Positions 8,555 through 18,012 of a stretch of DNA of 64,000 nt are shown here, in pieces; the stretch's first letter is position 1; every line of letters begins with the position of its first letter. The stretch lies in contig NZ_CP068771.1 of NCBI RefSeq assembly GCF_018336935.1, positions 5,084,001 to 5,148,000 of the forward strand, written 5' to 3'. The position numbers were made by a program, and so were the translations under genes. The notes beneath the pieces were generated by a model. That model saw only the letters and a list, made by a program, of their open reading frames with translations. It was not told where the DNA came from and did no database searches. This stretch comes from Serratia plymuthica (GTDB lineage: Bacteria > Pseudomonadota > Gammaproteobacteria > Enterobacterales > Enterobacteriaceae).

Positions 8555-8573
8555 CGGGCGCTGGTGGCGCCCG
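8555..8573 (+). terminator. hairpin terminator after the 8221 gene
   Basis: CGGGCGC and GCGCCCG form a perfect 7-bp stem around TGGTG, followed by TTGTTCT. It begins 8 bases after the stop codon. Confidence 0.6.
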
Positions 8574-8750
8574 TTGTTCTGTAGCGTAATTGTGCTCCAG
8601 CTCCCAAAACGGGTTCTGCATCACCCTTCTATCACACCGCCTTCCGTGCCATCCTGCTGTTATAAACATGTTAACAAGCGATATGCCGTCTCCTGACGAT
8701 ACGGCGCTGTATTCATCCTGCTTGTACAGATAAATCAACGGAATGGAAAA

Positions 8751-9425
8751 ATGCGGCTGTTATTGGTAGAAGATCATCCCGAGTTATCCCACTGGTTGCA
8801 AAAGGCGCTGACCGGCGCCGGTTTTGCCGTGGACGTCGCGCCGGACGGGGTGGCGGCCGACCATCTGTTGTTAAACGAACGCTATGCGCTGGTGGTGCTG
8901 GATGTGGCGCTGCCGCGTCTGAATGGGCTGGATCTGCTGGCCCGTTTGCGTAAGCGCGGCCAGGACCTGCCGGTGTTGTTGTTGACCGCCAGAACCGACG
9001 TTGCCGATCGGGTCAGGGGGCTGAATCTGGGCGCCGATGACTACCTCACCAAACCCTTTGAACTCGATGAGCTGGAAGCGCGTATCCGGGCGTTGCTGAG
9101 GCGCAGCATCGGCGTGCCCCGGCAGGCGTTGCAATATGGCGCGCTGACCTATCACGATGAAGGCTATTTTCAACTGGACGATAAACCGCTGCAGTTAACG
9201 CCGCGTGAACTGGCGGTGCTGACCGCCCTGATCCACCGGCGCGGCCGGCCGGTCGCGAAGCAACAGCTGTTTGAACAGGTGTTTACCCTGTCTGACGAGG
9301 CCAATCCGGAGAGTATTGAGCTGTACGTGCATCGGCTGCGGAAAAAACTGCAGGGCAGCAACGTGGCGATCGTCACTCTGCGCGGTCTGGGCTACAGCCT
9401 GGAGCTCTGCAATGAGGTGGTTTAA
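8751..9425 (+). CDS. tctD: response regulator TctD (OmpR/PhoB class)
   Basis: 224 residues: receiver domain at 1-115 with acidic residues E7-D8, phospho-acceptor Asp51 (VVLDVALPRLNG) and Lys101 (LTKPFELDE), then a winged-helix trans_reg_C domain at about 125-220. Length and motifs match TctD, the activator of tricarboxylate transport. The gene overlaps tctE by 14 bases, so the pair is translated together. It likely controls tctCBA, which is transcribed in the opposite direction about 800 bases away. Confidence 0.9.
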   Translation: MRLLLVEDHPELSHWLQKALTGAGFAVDVAPDGVAADHLLLNERYALVVLDVALPRLNGLDLLARLRKRGQDLPVLLLTARTDVADRVRGLNLGADDYLTKPFELDELEARIRALLRRSIGVPRQALQYGALTYHDEGYFQLDDKPLQLTPRELAVLTALIHRRGRPVAKQQLFEQVFTLSDEANPESIELYVHRLRKKLQGSNVAIVTLRGLGYSLELCNEVV

Positions 9426-10830
9426 CGCACCGCGCTCCCTGTTTTACCAACTGCTGCTGTTTTTCGGTTTACCCTTGTTGGTGCTGGGCGGCATCTCTAT
9501 ATACACCCATTACTTCAGCGCCATGAACGCCGCCACGCTGGCTTACGATCGCACGCTGCTGGCATCGGCGCGCACCGTGGCGGAGCGGCTGGTGGTGCGC
9601 AACGGCCGCCTGGAAGTGGATGTGCCTTACGTGGTGCTCGACAGCTTTGAGCGCAACATGAACGATCAGCTCTATTACGAAGTGATCTCTCCGCAGGGCA
9701 AAAGTATCTCCGGTTATGACGATCTGCCGACCATGCCGCCGCATATCCTGCGCTCGAGTTTGTACCCGGCACTGGTGCATTTCTATGACGCCGAATACAG
9801 CGGCCGGCCTATCCGCGTGGCTGCGCTGTACCAGCCGGTCAATGAATCGGGCGTAATGGGCATGGCGACGATCCTGGTGGCGGAAACGCTGGAGTCGCGC
9901 CATTACCTGGCACGGCAGATGATGCTTTCTGCCTTGCTCAGCCAGGGGACCGTGGTGGTACTGACGATGATTCTGGCCTTCGCCTTGCTCAAGCGAGTGC
10001 TAAAGCCGATGCGCAAGCTTTCCGGCATCATGCTGCGGCGCGATCCGGGCGAACTGACGCCGTTGCCGATGGTGTTGCCCTGGTCGGAAATGCAGCCTCT
10101 GTTGCTGGCGTTCAACCGTTATATCGAACGGCTGCGGGTAATGGTGGCGCGTCAGGAGCGTTTCAGCGCCGACGCTTCTCATCAACTGCGCACGCCGCTG
10201 ACGGTGCTGAAAACGCAAGTGGGAGTGGCGCTGGCCAGCGATAAGCCGGAGCAGTGGCGGGAGAGCCTGGCGGCGATGAGCGTCACGCTGGATAACACCG
10301 TGGCCCTGACCGATCGTCTGCTCTACCTCTCGCGGCTTAAAGCCCATGAACATCATGCCGATCGCAAGCTGCAACCGGTGAATTTGGCGCAGGTATTGCG
10401 CGACGCCTGTTTTTCGCGCCTGCCGCAGGCGCGCAGCAAGCGCATTGATTTAGGCTATGAAGGGGAGTCGGTATGCTGGGTCGGCGGTGAGACGCTGTTG
10501 CTCACCGAGCTGTGCGCCAATCTGCTGGATAACGCGCTGAAATATGTGCCGAATCAGGGCGTGGTCACCGCTCGACTGACGCTCGACAAGCCGGCGGGGG
10601 AGTGCGTGCTGGAAATCGAAGACAGCGGCCCGGGTATCGCTCAGCAGGATACCGCGCAGGCGCTGCAACCCTTTCATCGGCTGGATAACGTGGGCGAACA
10701 GCCCGGCGCCGGGCTGGGGCTGGCGCTGGTCAGCGACATTACCCGTTATCACGGCACCCGCCCGGAGCTGTTGACCTCGGCCGCGCTTGGCGGCCTGCTG
10801 GTGCGGGTGCGTTTTCAACTGTTGCCTTAA
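9412..10830 (+). CDS. tctE: sensor histidine kinase TctE
   Basis: 472 residues from ATG 9412. Two membrane segments (about 12-32 and 183-203) flank a periplasmic sensor domain of roughly 150 residues. The cytoplasmic part has a HAMP-like linker, the phospho-acceptor His257 in ASHQLRTPL, the N box LLDNALKYV and the G boxes DSGPGI and GAGLGLAL. It should autophosphorylate on sensing an external carboxylate and pass the phosphate to Asp51 of TctD. The open frame extends back to 9271 inside tctD, but the ATG overlapping the tctD stop is the sensible start. Confidence 0.9.
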   Translation: MRWFNAPRSLFYQLLLFFGLPLLVLGGISIYTHYFSAMNAATLAYDRTLLASARTVAERLVVRNGRLEVDVPYVVLDSFERNMNDQLYYEVISPQGKSISGYDDLPTMPPHILRSSLYPALVHFYDAEYSGRPIRVAALYQPVNESGVMGMATILVAETLESRHYLARQMMLSALLSQGTVVVLTMILAFALLKRVLKPMRKLSGIMLRRDPGELTPLPMVLPWSEMQPLLLAFNRYIERLRVMVARQERFSADASHQLRTPLTVLKTQVGVALASDKPEQWRESLAAMSVTLDNTVALTDRLLYLSRLKAHEHHADRKLQPVNLAQVLRDACFSRLPQARSKRIDLGYEGESVCWVGGETLLLTELCANLLDNALKYVPNQGVVTARLTLDKPAGECVLEIEDSGPGIAQQDTAQALQPFHRLDNVGEQPGAGLGLALVSDITRYHGTRPELLTSAALGGLLVRVRFQLLP

Positions 10831-11732
10831 GACCCCATCCCCGGGGCCGAAGCTTTTGCCTTGCGCCCTAACGGCGTGCGCAGGCGCTGCGACAAAATTA
10901 CGCCCAGCAACGTGACGCCGCCGCCGATCAAATGGTAACTGTGCAGTTGTTCATGGAGGAACAGCACGGCGATGACAGCGGTAAATACCGGCGACAGGTT
11001 CATGAATATCGACGCGGTATTGGCCCCGAGGCGAATAACGCCCTGGATCCACAAGAAAGGGGCGATGATCGAAGCCGGGATACCGGCGAACAATACCAGC
11101 GGGATATTCTGGCTGTTCAGTCCGACATCCTGCGCCATCAGAAAGTTGGGCAGCAACAGCACGACGCCGAGCAGGATCTGCACATACAGCGCCTGCCAAT
11201 TAGGCAGCGCAATCATCCAGCGTTTGGTCAGCACGCCGTACAGCGCATAGGAAGCGGCGGCGGCGAACATCATCAGTTCTCCTTTGCCGATGCCATGTTG
11301 CAGCAACTCGCCTGGATGACCGGCGCTGACCAGCCATATCAATCCGCCGAAGGACAACAGGCTGCCGATCGCCACGCCGACGGTCGGCGCAATGCGCAGC
11401 AGCACGATGCTGATCAGGATGGTCAGCAACGGGATCAGCGACACAATGATACCCATAAACAGCGCGCTGACGCTGTGCGCCGCATAGTAGGCCAGGCTTT
11501 GGTACAGCACCATGCCGAGCAGGCCAAGGATCAGCAATTTCCACCCGTTGGCGCGCACCTCCCGCCAATTGCGGATCACGCCGGGTAATACGAAGGGGGT
11601 CAGGACGATCAGCGCCAGCAGCCAACGGTAAAACGAGATGGCGGCCGGATCGATAGCGGTGGCGGAGAGTTTGCTGACGACGGCGTTGACCGACCAGATC
11701 AGCACCGCCAACAGCGGGAAGAGCATATTCAC
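10827..11732 (-). CDS. EamA/DMT-family transporter
   Basis: About 301 residues with ten hydrophobic segments and two EamA repeats (FPLLAVLIWSVNAVVSKLSA near the start; the second from about residue 145, GELMMFAAAASYALYGVL). The C-terminus is basic and cytoplasmic. GTG 11732 or ATG 11726 are both possible starts; a TTG at 11747 is less likely. It overlaps the last 4 bases of tctE on the opposite strand. The divergent AraC-type regulator just upstream is its probable controller. Substrate unknown. Confidence 0.82.
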   Translation of the reverse strand: MNMLFPLLAVLIWSVNAVVSKLSATAIDPAAISFYRWLLALIVLTPFVLPGVIRNWREVRANGWKLLILGLLGMVLYQSLAYYAAHSVSALFMGIIVSLIPLLTILISIVLLRIAPTVGVAIGSLLSFGGLIWLVSAGHPGELLQHGIGKGELMMFAAAASYALYGVLTKRWMIALPNWQALYVQILLGVVLLLPNFLMAQDVGLNSQNIPLVLFAGIPASIIAPFLWIQGVIRLGANTASIFMNLSPVFTAVIAVLFLHEQLHSYHLIGGGVTLLGVILSQRLRTPLGRKAKASAPGMGS

Positions 11733-11849
11733 GATGATTATTCTCAATAACGACGGACATGCTGGCTAGTCTACTCGTGTCCGGTTTATTATATATAGCG
11801 ATATCCAGACAATATTTTGTGCCAACAAGACAAATCACGGTATGCAACC

Positions 11850-12623
11850 ATGTCAGAAATCCGTCACTTTCCTGAAGCCTTGATCCCGGCGCCGCGCCCG
11901 GTGCAGTTTCGTTGCGAGGAGTTTAATGTCCGCACGGAATTCCAGCCGCACAGCCATCGTTGGGGACAACTGATGTGGGTGAAAGCCGGGGTGATGGTGA
12001 TGAAGGTCGGCAATCAACGTTTTCTGGCTCCACCGGAGTTTGTGCTGTGGGCGCCGGTGGGGATCGAGCACTCCTGCTACAACCAGCGGCTGGCGCAGTG
12101 CCGCCTGGTGGATATCATGCCGTCGCTGTGCGTCGGGCTGCCGGCCGAGCCCTGCCTGGTGAGCGTGACGCCGATTTTCCGTGCCATCGCCGAAGATTTT
12201 TACGCACGCAAGCAATATATCCCGCGCGGCAAGCAGGATTTGCGTCTGTGCCGGGCGCTGATCGATCAACTGCATCTGTCGCCGGTCCAGCAAACTTATT
12301 TGCCGTCGTCCAACGATAAATTCCTGGCACCGGTGCTGGAAGCGCTGGAGCATTGCCCGTCGGACAACACCCCGCTCGCCGTCTGGGCCGCCCGGGTCTA
12401 TACCACCGAACGCACCCTGTCACGCCGTTGCCGGCAAGAGCTGGGCATGTCATTCAGTGAATGGCGTCAGCGGTTGCGTTTCCTGCATGCCGTTTCGCTG
12501 CTTGAACAGGGCAAAACCGTGCAGAACGTCGCGCTGGAGGTGGGATACAGCTCGGCCTCGGCGTTTATCGTCATGTTTCAGCAAATCGCCGGCAGCACCC
12601 CCGAACGCTTTCGTCGGGCCTGA
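11850..12623 (+). CDS. AraC-family transcriptional regulator
   Basis: About 257 residues: an N-terminal cupin-like sensing domain (HSHRWGQLMWVKAGVMVM, then PPEFVLWAPVGIEHS) and a C-terminal pair of helix-turn-helix motifs (ERTLSRRCRQELGMSFSEW and VALEVGYSSASAFIVMFQ, ending in the FQQIAGSTPERFRR signature). ATG 11850 is preferred to a TTG at 11817. It is divergent from the EamA gene at 11732, the usual regulator-exporter layout, and probably responds to the exported compound. Confidence 0.85.
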   Translation: MSEIRHFPEALIPAPRPVQFRCEEFNVRTEFQPHSHRWGQLMWVKAGVMVMKVGNQRFLAPPEFVLWAPVGIEHSCYNQRLAQCRLVDIMPSLCVGLPAEPCLVSVTPIFRAIAEDFYARKQYIPRGKQDLRLCRALIDQLHLSPVQQTYLPSSNDKFLAPVLEALEHCPSDNTPLAVWAARVYTTERTLSRRCRQELGMSFSEWRQRLRFLHAVSLLEQGKTVQNVALEVGYSSASAFIVMFQQIAGSTPERFRRA

Positions 12624-12647
12624 TTCGGTGGCACACTCTTTCCCAGA

Positions 12648-12774
12648 TAACCTCTTCATACTTGACGCCGCCTCTGTGCCGGCTGCGAGCACTCGCCCCA
12701 GTCACTTACTTGAGTAAGCGCCTGGGGACTTCTGCTCTTGCCGCAGTGATGCAACGCCAATTATTTTGGGTATA
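12648..12774 (-). repeat. ERIC element (full length, inverted)
   Basis: Reads in reverse: a left end with TTCATACTTGA, the core GCCCCAGTCACTTACTTGAG and a right end GCCAATTATTTTGGGTATA. The 127-bp length is canonical. It fills most of the gap between the AraC gene and pdxB and ends 28 bases before the pdxB start, so it lies in the pdxB leader. Confidence 0.85.
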
Positions 12775-12802
12775 AATAAGCCGTAAACCGTCGGAGCAAC
12801 AA

Positions 12803-13924
12803 GTGAAAATCCTGGTTGATGAAAATATGCCGTACGCGGCTGAACTGTTCAGTCGTTTGGGGGACGTGCAGGCGGTGCCTGGCCGCCCGATCCCGCGAGA
12901 TGCGCTGGCGGATGCCGACGCGCTGATGGTGCGTTCGGTGACGAAAGTGAATGAAGATCTGCTGGCCGGTACCCGCATTGGTTTTGTCGGCACCGCTACC
13001 GCCGGCACCGACCACGTGGATGATGCCTGGCTGAAACAGCAGGGCATCGGTTTTTCCGCGGCGCCAGGCTGTAACGCCATTGCGGTGGTGGAATATGTGT
13101 TCTCTGCGCTGATGCTGTTGGCCGAACGCGACGGTTTTCAGTTGCGCGATAAAACCGTCGGTATTATCGGCGTGGGCAACGTAGGTTCGCGTCTGGATGC
13201 CCGTCTTAAAGCATTGGGCGTACGCACGCTGCTGTGCGATCCGCCGCGCGCCGAACGCGGTGACGCCGGGGAGTTCTGGCCGCTGGAAAAACTGGTCGCT
13301 GAAGCCGACGTGCTGACGTTCCATACGCCGCTGAATAAATCCGGCCCCTATCACTCGCTGCATTTGGTTGATGCCGAGTTGCTGGCGGCGCTGCCCGATA
13401 ACCGTATCCTGATCAATGCCTGCCGTGGCGAGGTGGTGGATAACGCCGCGCTGCTGCAGGCACTGGAAAAAGGCAAAAAGCTGAGCACGGTGCTGGACGT
13501 TTGGGAACCTGAACCGGAGCTTTCATTACCCCTGTTGGCGCGGGTGGATATCGGCACCGCGCATATCGCCGGTTACACGTTGGAAGGCAAGGCGCGGGGC
13601 ACCACTCAGGTGTTCGAGGCCTTCAGCCGCCATGTGGGTCGGCCTCAGCAGATTGAGCTGGCCTCGCTGCTGCCGGTGCCTGAATTCAGCCAGATCCAGC
13701 TGAACGGCCCGCTGGATGAAGGCAAATTAAAACGATTGATGCACTTGGTGTATGATGTGCGCCGCGATGATGCGCCGCTGCGCAAAGTGGCTGGGCAACC
13801 GGGCGAGTTTGATCGCCTGCGCAAGCATTATCAGGAGCGCCGCGAATGGTCCTCGTTGCGCGTCCAGTGCAATGACAACGCCAGTGCGGAACTGCTGCAC
13901 AAGCTGGGCTTCAGCGTGCTGTAA
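12803..13924 (+). CDS. pdxB: erythronate-4-phosphate dehydrogenase
   Basis: 373 residues, close to the 375-378 usual for PdxB. It oxidises 4-phosphoerythronate in the DXP-dependent pyridoxal phosphate pathway. It has the D-isomer 2-hydroxyacid dehydrogenase fold: the NAD-binding [12 protein letters not shown] at about 117-128, catalytic Arg in NACRGEVVD, Glu in VWEPEP and His in [10 protein letters not shown]. The C-terminal dimerisation domain specific to PdxB is complete. It opens the pdxB-usg-truA group as in E. coli. Confidence 0.96.
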   Translation: MKILVDENMPYAAELFSRLGDVQAVPGRPIPRDALADADALMVRSVTKVNEDLLAGTRIGFVGTATAGTDHVDDAWLKQQGIGFSAAPGCNAIAVVEYVFSALMLLAERDGFQLRDKTVGIIGVGNVGSRLDARLKALGVRTLLCDPPRAERGDAGEFWPLEKLVAEADVLTFHTPLNKSGPYHSLHLVDAELLAALPDNRILINACRGEVVDNAALLQALEKGKKLSTVLDVWEPEPELSLPLLARVDIGTAHIAGYTLEGKARGTTQVFEAFSRHVGRPQQIELASLLPVPEFSQIQLNGPLDEGKLKRLMHLVYDVRRDDAPLRKVAGQPGEFDRLRKHYQERREWSSLRVQCNDNASAELLHKLGFSVL

Positions 13925-13944
13925 GGGGCCGGCATGCCGGCTCC
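13925..13944. terminator. palindromic hairpin after pdxB
   Basis: A self-complementary stretch centred on GCCGGCATGCCGGC begins directly at the pdxB stop. The T-run after it is poor, so it may only reduce transcription into usg. Confidence 0.4.
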
Positions 13945-14075
13945 TTGCCAAAAAGGCATCGGCCCAATACGTAAGGTTGCCTTAAGCAATCGCCGCTATA
14001 GTAAGCGGCAAAGGATTATCGGGCGGTGGCAACACTGCCCGTCTGCTTTTTAAATGAATACTCTGGAGAAACCCA

Positions 14076-15086
14076 ATGTCTGACGGCTGGAATATCGCTC
14101 TGCTTGGCGCCACCGGCGCGGTAGGTGAAGCGTTGCTGGAATTATTACAGGAACGCCAGTTCCCGGTGGGCGAACTCTATCCTCTGGCCAGTGAACGCGG
14201 CGCCGGGGCAACGGTACGCTTCAACGGCAAGTCGGTGCTGGTGCAAAAAGCGGAAGAATTTGACTGGTCGCAGGCGCAGCTGGCGTTCTTTGTCGCCGGT
14301 ACCGAGGCGGCGGCCCGCTATGCGGAAGAAGCCGGTAACATGGGTTGCCTGGTGATCGACACCAGCGGCCTGTTTGCACTGGAGCCGGATATCCCCTTGG
14401 TGGTGCCTGGCGTGAACCCGCAGGTGCTGGCGGATTATCGCAATCGCAATATCGTCGCCGTGGCCGACAGCATGGTCAGCCAACTGCTGACGGCGATCAA
14501 ACCCTTGACCGAACAGGCCGGGCTTTCCCGTCTGCACGTCACCACCCTGATGTCGGTATCGGCACGCGGCAAAGTGGCGGTTGACGATCTGGCGGGCCAA
14601 AGCGCGCGCTTGCTGAACGGCATTCCGGCTGAACCGGGCGTTTTCGCCAAGCAGTTGGCGTTCAATCTGCTGCCGTTGCTGGCAGACGAACAGGGCAGCG
14701 TGCGCGAAGAACGTTTGATTGTCGATCAGGTGCGTAAAGTCTTGCAGGACGAAGGGCTGCCGATTTCCGTGAGCTGCGTGCAGTCGCCGGTGTTCTACGG
14801 CCACGCGCAAGTGGTTCACCTGGAAGCGCTGCGCCCGATGTCTGCCGAAGAGGCTCGCAGCGAGCTGGAGCAGGTGGATGATATCCAACTGAGCGAAGAA
14901 GACGACTACCCGACTCAGGTTACGGAAGCGTCCGGCAGCGATGCGTTGAGCGTCGGCTGTTTGCGCAATGACTACGGCATTCCTGAAATCCTGCAATTCT
15001 GGTCGGTGGCGGACAACGTGCGCTTCGGCGGCGCGCTGATGGCGATCGAAACCGCAGAACGTCTGGTGCAGGAGCAGATGTACTGA
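14076..15086 (+). CDS. usg: USG-1 protein, catalytically dead-looking aspartate-semialdehyde dehydrogenase homologue
   Basis: 336 residues with the ASADH fold: an N-terminal nucleotide-binding motif ([16 protein letters not shown]) and a C-terminal dimerisation domain. The catalytic Cys of true ASADH normally sits in an NPNC-type motif; the equivalent stretch here reads [13 protein letters not shown] with no Cys. This matches the Usg family, whose role is not established. The stop codon overlaps the truA start (TGATG), so the two are coupled. Confidence 0.9.
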   Translation: MSDGWNIALLGATGAVGEALLELLQERQFPVGELYPLASERGAGATVRFNGKSVLVQKAEEFDWSQAQLAFFVAGTEAAARYAEEAGNMGCLVIDTSGLFALEPDIPLVVPGVNPQVLADYRNRNIVAVADSMVSQLLTAIKPLTEQAGLSRLHVTTLMSVSARGKVAVDDLAGQSARLLNGIPAEPGVFAKQLAFNLLPLLADEQGSVREERLIVDQVRKVLQDEGLPISVSCVQSPVFYGHAQVVHLEALRPMSAEEARSELEQVDDIQLSEEDDYPTQVTEASGSDALSVGCLRNDYGIPEILQFWSVADNVRFGGALMAIETAERLVQEQMY

Positions 15087-15907
15087 TGTCTGAAGTTGTC
15101 TTGCCCACCCAGCCGAAGTTAAAAATCGCGCTGGGGATTGAATATGACGGCAGCCGTTACTACGGTTGGCAGCGTCAGCAGGAAGTCGCCAGCGTGCAGG
15201 CCTGCCTGGAACAGGCGTTGAGCAAGGTGGCGAACGCGCCGATCTCGGTGCTGTGCGCCGGGCGTACCGACGCCGGCGTGCACGCTACCGGCCAGGTGGT
15301 GCATTTTGAAACCACCGCGCAACGCAAGGACGCGGCCTGGACTATGGGGGTCAATACCCATCTGCCGCCGGATATTGCCGTACGTTGGGTGGCCGGCGTG
15401 GCCGAGGATTTTCATGCGCGTTTCAGCGCCACCGCCCGCCGCTACCGCTACATTATATATAACCACCGCTACCGCCCGGCGGTATTGCAGCAGGGGGTAA
15501 CCCATTTTTATCACCCGCTGGATGCCGAACGGATGGAAAGGGCGGCGCAGGCGCTGCTGGGCGAGAACGATTTTACGTCGTTCCGCGCCGTGCAATGTCA
15601 GTCGCGCACGCCCTGGCGTAACGTAAAACACGTTAAGGTTACGCGCTACGGCGAGTATATCGTGGTAGATATCAAGGCGAATGCCTTCGTGCACCATATG
15701 GTGCGCAATATTGTCGGCAGCCTGATGGAAATCGGCTGCGGCAATCAGGATGAGAACTGGATGGCCGAACTGCTGGCGCTGAAGGATCGGAATCTGGCAG
15801 CGGCGACGGCGCGTGCCGAAGGATTGTATCTGGTTTCCGTCGATTACCCTGAGCATTTTGGTCTGCCCCGGCCGCCGATGGGGCCGCTGTTTTTACCCGA
15901 CGATTAG
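15086..15907 (+). CDS. truA: tRNA pseudouridine(38-40) synthase
   Basis: 273 residues, the usual TruA length. It isomerises uridines 38-40 in tRNA anticodon arms. The catalytic Asp is D62 in [16 protein letters not shown]; the partner motif RRYRYIIYN and the C-terminal [11 protein letters not shown] are also family hallmarks. Translation is coupled to usg by a one-base overlap. A hairpin terminator follows. Confidence 0.96.
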   Translation: MSEVVLPTQPKLKIALGIEYDGSRYYGWQRQQEVASVQACLEQALSKVANAPISVLCAGRTDAGVHATGQVVHFETTAQRKDAAWTMGVNTHLPPDIAVRWVAGVAEDFHARFSATARRYRYIIYNHRYRPAVLQQGVTHFYHPLDAERMERAAQALLGENDFTSFRAVQCQSRTPWRNVKHVKVTRYGEYIVVDIKANAFVHHMVRNIVGSLMEIGCGNQDENWMAELLALKDRNLAAATARAEGLYLVSVDYPEHFGLPRPPMGPLFLPDD

Positions 15908-15961
15908 TTTTAGCTGACGATTAGACGCCGGCGCGCCCGACGCGTTGTTCCCTTGTGCATC

Positions 15962-15986
15962 TGCCGGGTGGGTGAGACACCCGGCA
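15962..15986 (+). terminator. hairpin between truA and dedA
   Basis: TGCCGGGTG pairs with CACCCGGCA around a seven-base loop, followed by only A and G residues. It probably acts as a pause or partial terminator, or stabilises the upstream message. Confidence 0.5.
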
Positions 15987-16000
15987 AAAAGAGAGAACCT

Positions 16001-16663
16001 ATGGACATCATCAAGTTTGTGATTGATTTTATTCTGCATATTGACGTACATCTGGCCGAACTGGTCGCGCAATACGGCATGTGGGTCTATGCCATTTTGT
16101 TCCTGATCCTGTTTTGCGAAACCGGGCTGGTGGTCACGCCTTTCCTGCCGGGGGATTCTCTGCTGTTTGTCGCCGGCGCGCTGGCCGCACTGCCGACTAA
16201 CGATCTGAATGTGCATACCATGGTTGCGCTGATGGTAGGGGCCGCGATCTTGGGCGACGCGGTGAACTATACTATTGGCCGGCTGTTTGGCGACAAGCTG
16301 TTCAGTAACCCGAATTCGAAAATTTTCCGCCGCAGCTATCTGGATAAAACCCATCAGTTTTATGAAAAACACGGTGGGAAAACGATTATTCTGGCGCGAT
16401 TTGTACCGATCGTGCGCACATTTGCGCCGTTCGTCGCCGGTATGGGGAAAATGTCCTACCGTCATTTTGCTGCCTACAACGTGATTGGCGCGCTGGTTTG
16501 GGTGCTGCTCTTCACTTATGCTGGCTACCTTTTCGGTGATTTGCCGATCGTGCAGGAAAACCTGAAACTGTTGATCGTAGCGATCATCCTGGTTTCGATT
16601 TTGCCGGGCATCATTGAAATCTGGCGCCATAAGCGCGCGGCTGCCCGCCAGCAAAAACAGTAA
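16001..16663 (+). CDS. dedA: DedA-family inner-membrane protein
   Basis: 220 residues with the VTT/SNARE-associated domain typical of DedA proteins. Signature parts are [17 protein letters not shown], with the functionally important Glu and the FLPGD loop, and [20 protein letters not shown] with the key Arg residues. Members of this family act as lipid-carrier flippases and support membrane energetics. ATG 16001 follows a GAGAG ribosome-binding site; an open extension to 15953 runs through the hairpin and is not credible. Confidence 0.94.
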   Translation: MDIIKFVIDFILHIDVHLAELVAQYGMWVYAILFLILFCETGLVVTPFLPGDSLLFVAGALAALPTNDLNVHTMVALMVGAAILGDAVNYTIGRLFGDKLFSNPNSKIFRRSYLDKTHQFYEKHGGKTIILARFVPIVRTFAPFVAGMGKMSYRHFAAYNVIGALVWVLLFTYAGYLFGDLPIVQENLKLLIVAIILVSILPGIIEIWRHKRAAARQQKQ

Positions 16664-16696
16664 AACATCGCTTAACCTGTCGGTTCGACCAGTTTT

Positions 16697-16705
16697 TTAT
16701 CCACA
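16697..16705 (+). promoter_or_regulatory. consensus DnaA box upstream of accD
   Basis: TTATCCACA is an exact match to the high-affinity DnaA 9-mer. It is single and lies about 190 bases upstream of accD. A chance match in a window this size is quite possible. Confidence 0.3.
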
Positions 16706-16771
16706 GTGTCGGGTCGATATGGTTTAATGAGCGACATTTATGGTCTGTTCTCGCGAATAAGCCCTGAAGCC

Positions 16772-16816
16772 AGTGCCTAGGTCACGCGTTTGTCGCGTTT
16801 CGCTCGGGCACTTTTT
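16772..16816 (+). terminator. branched terminator or attenuator in the accD leader
   Basis: Outer arms AGTGCC and GGCACT enclose an inner ACGCG/CGCGT stem, and TTTTTC follows directly. It sits between dedA and accD, 80 bases upstream of the accD start, so it may end the dedA transcript or attenuate accD. Confidence 0.45.
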
Positions 16817-16896
16817 CATTGGGTCTGTCGGCGGGGGGATTGTTAAAGCATGAACAGCGGACGGGTGTCCGTCAGGTTCAGACAGAAAGGTCATCG

Positions 16897-17805
16897 ATGA
16901 GCTGGATTGAACGAATTCTTAACAAGAGCAATATTACACAAACCCGTAAGGCGAGCATTCCTGAAGGGGTCTGGACCAAATGTGACAGCTGCGGTCAGGT
17001 TCTCTATCGCGCCGAGCTGGAGCGTAATCTGGAAGTGTGTCCTAAGTGCGACCACCACATGCGCATGACTGCGCGCATGCGCCTGCATACCCTGCTTGAC
17101 GAGGGCAGTGAGGTAGAACTGGGCAGCGAACTGGAGCCGAAAGACGTTCTGAAGTTCAAGGATTCCAAAAAGTATAAAGATCGTCTGGTTGCCGCACAGA
17201 AAGCGACCGGCGAGAAAGATGCGTTGGTCGTCATGAAAGGCACGTTGTACGGCATGCCTATTGTCGCCGCTTCTTTCGAATTCGCCTTTATCGGCGGTTC
17301 CATGTCTTCCGTGGTCGGTGCGCGTTTCGTGCGCGCGGTCGAACAGGCGCTGGAAGACAACTGCCCGCTGGTGTGTTTCTCGGCCAGTGGCGGTGCGCGC
17401 ATGCAGGAAGCGCTGATGTCGCTGATGCAGATGGCGAAGACCAGCGCAGCGCTGGCGAAAATGCAGGAACGCGGGTTGCCGTACATTTCGGTGCTGACCG
17501 ATCCGACCATGGGCGGTGTTTCCGCCAGTCTGGCGATGCTGGGCGATATCAATATCGCCGAGCCGAAAGCGTTGATCGGCTTTGCCGGCCCGCGCGTTAT
17601 CGAGCAGACCGTGCGTGAAAAACTGCCGCCGGGCTTCCAGCGCAGCGAGTTCCTGATTGAAAAAGGCGCCATCGACATGATCGTGCGTCGCCCGGAAATG
17701 CGTCGCACTCTGGCGAGTACCCTTTCCAAGCTGACCAACCAGCCGCAGCCGCATTTCGATGAGGCAGAACCGGTAGTCGCACAGGAAAATCAGGTCGACG
17801 CCTGA
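16897..17805 (+). CDS. accD: acetyl-CoA carboxylase, carboxyltransferase beta subunit
   Basis: 302 residues. With AccA it transfers the carboxyl group from biotin to acetyl-CoA, making malonyl-CoA for fatty-acid synthesis. A four-Cys zinc ribbon is present at C29, C32, C48 and C51 (CDSC and CPKC); the crotonase-fold domain follows with [18 protein letters not shown] and [17 protein letters not shown] lies just upstream of ATG 16897; the open frame continues back to 16819 without support. The zinc ribbon in this family also binds its own mRNA. Confidence 0.97.
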   Translation: MSWIERILNKSNITQTRKASIPEGVWTKCDSCGQVLYRAELERNLEVCPKCDHHMRMTARMRLHTLLDEGSEVELGSELEPKDVLKFKDSKKYKDRLVAAQKATGEKDALVVMKGTLYGMPIVAASFEFAFIGGSMSSVVGARFVRAVEQALEDNCPLVCFSASGGARMQEALMSLMQMAKTSAALAKMQERGLPYISVLTDPTMGGVSASLAMLGDINIAEPKALIGFAGPRVIEQTVREKLPPGFQRSEFLIEKGAIDMIVRRPEMRRTLASTLSKLTNQPQPHFDEAEPVVAQENQVDA

Positions 17806-17878
17806 GGCAAAAAAGTCCCCCGTGCAGGCGTAAGCCCGCGCGGGGTTCAGCCGCCATTTTGTGGCTAAGTGCCGGCTG

Positions 17879-17940
17879 ATATGCCCTATGAATTTCACGT
17901 TGCAGTCATCCCGCTGTGGCTTGAAAGGTGACGGGTGTTA
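17879..17940. repeat. core-deleted ERIC remnant
   Basis: The left ERIC end (ATGCCCTATGAATTTCACG, then TTGCAG) is joined almost directly to the right end (GGCTTGAAAGGTGACGGGTG). About 65 bp of the usual core is missing. It lies between accD and folC. Confidence 0.55.
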
Positions 17941-18012
17941 CGGAGAGCATCGCCTTTACCGCGGTGAGGGGGTGCCCTGATGGATCAATGAACCCAATCA
18001 GTGATGGGACTC

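Noticed and set aside
9271..9411. N-terminal extension of TctE inside tctD
   Set aside because: The extra 47 residues are Arg/Cys-rich out-of-frame tctD sequence; the overlap ATG at 9412 starts a normal membrane-anchored kinase.
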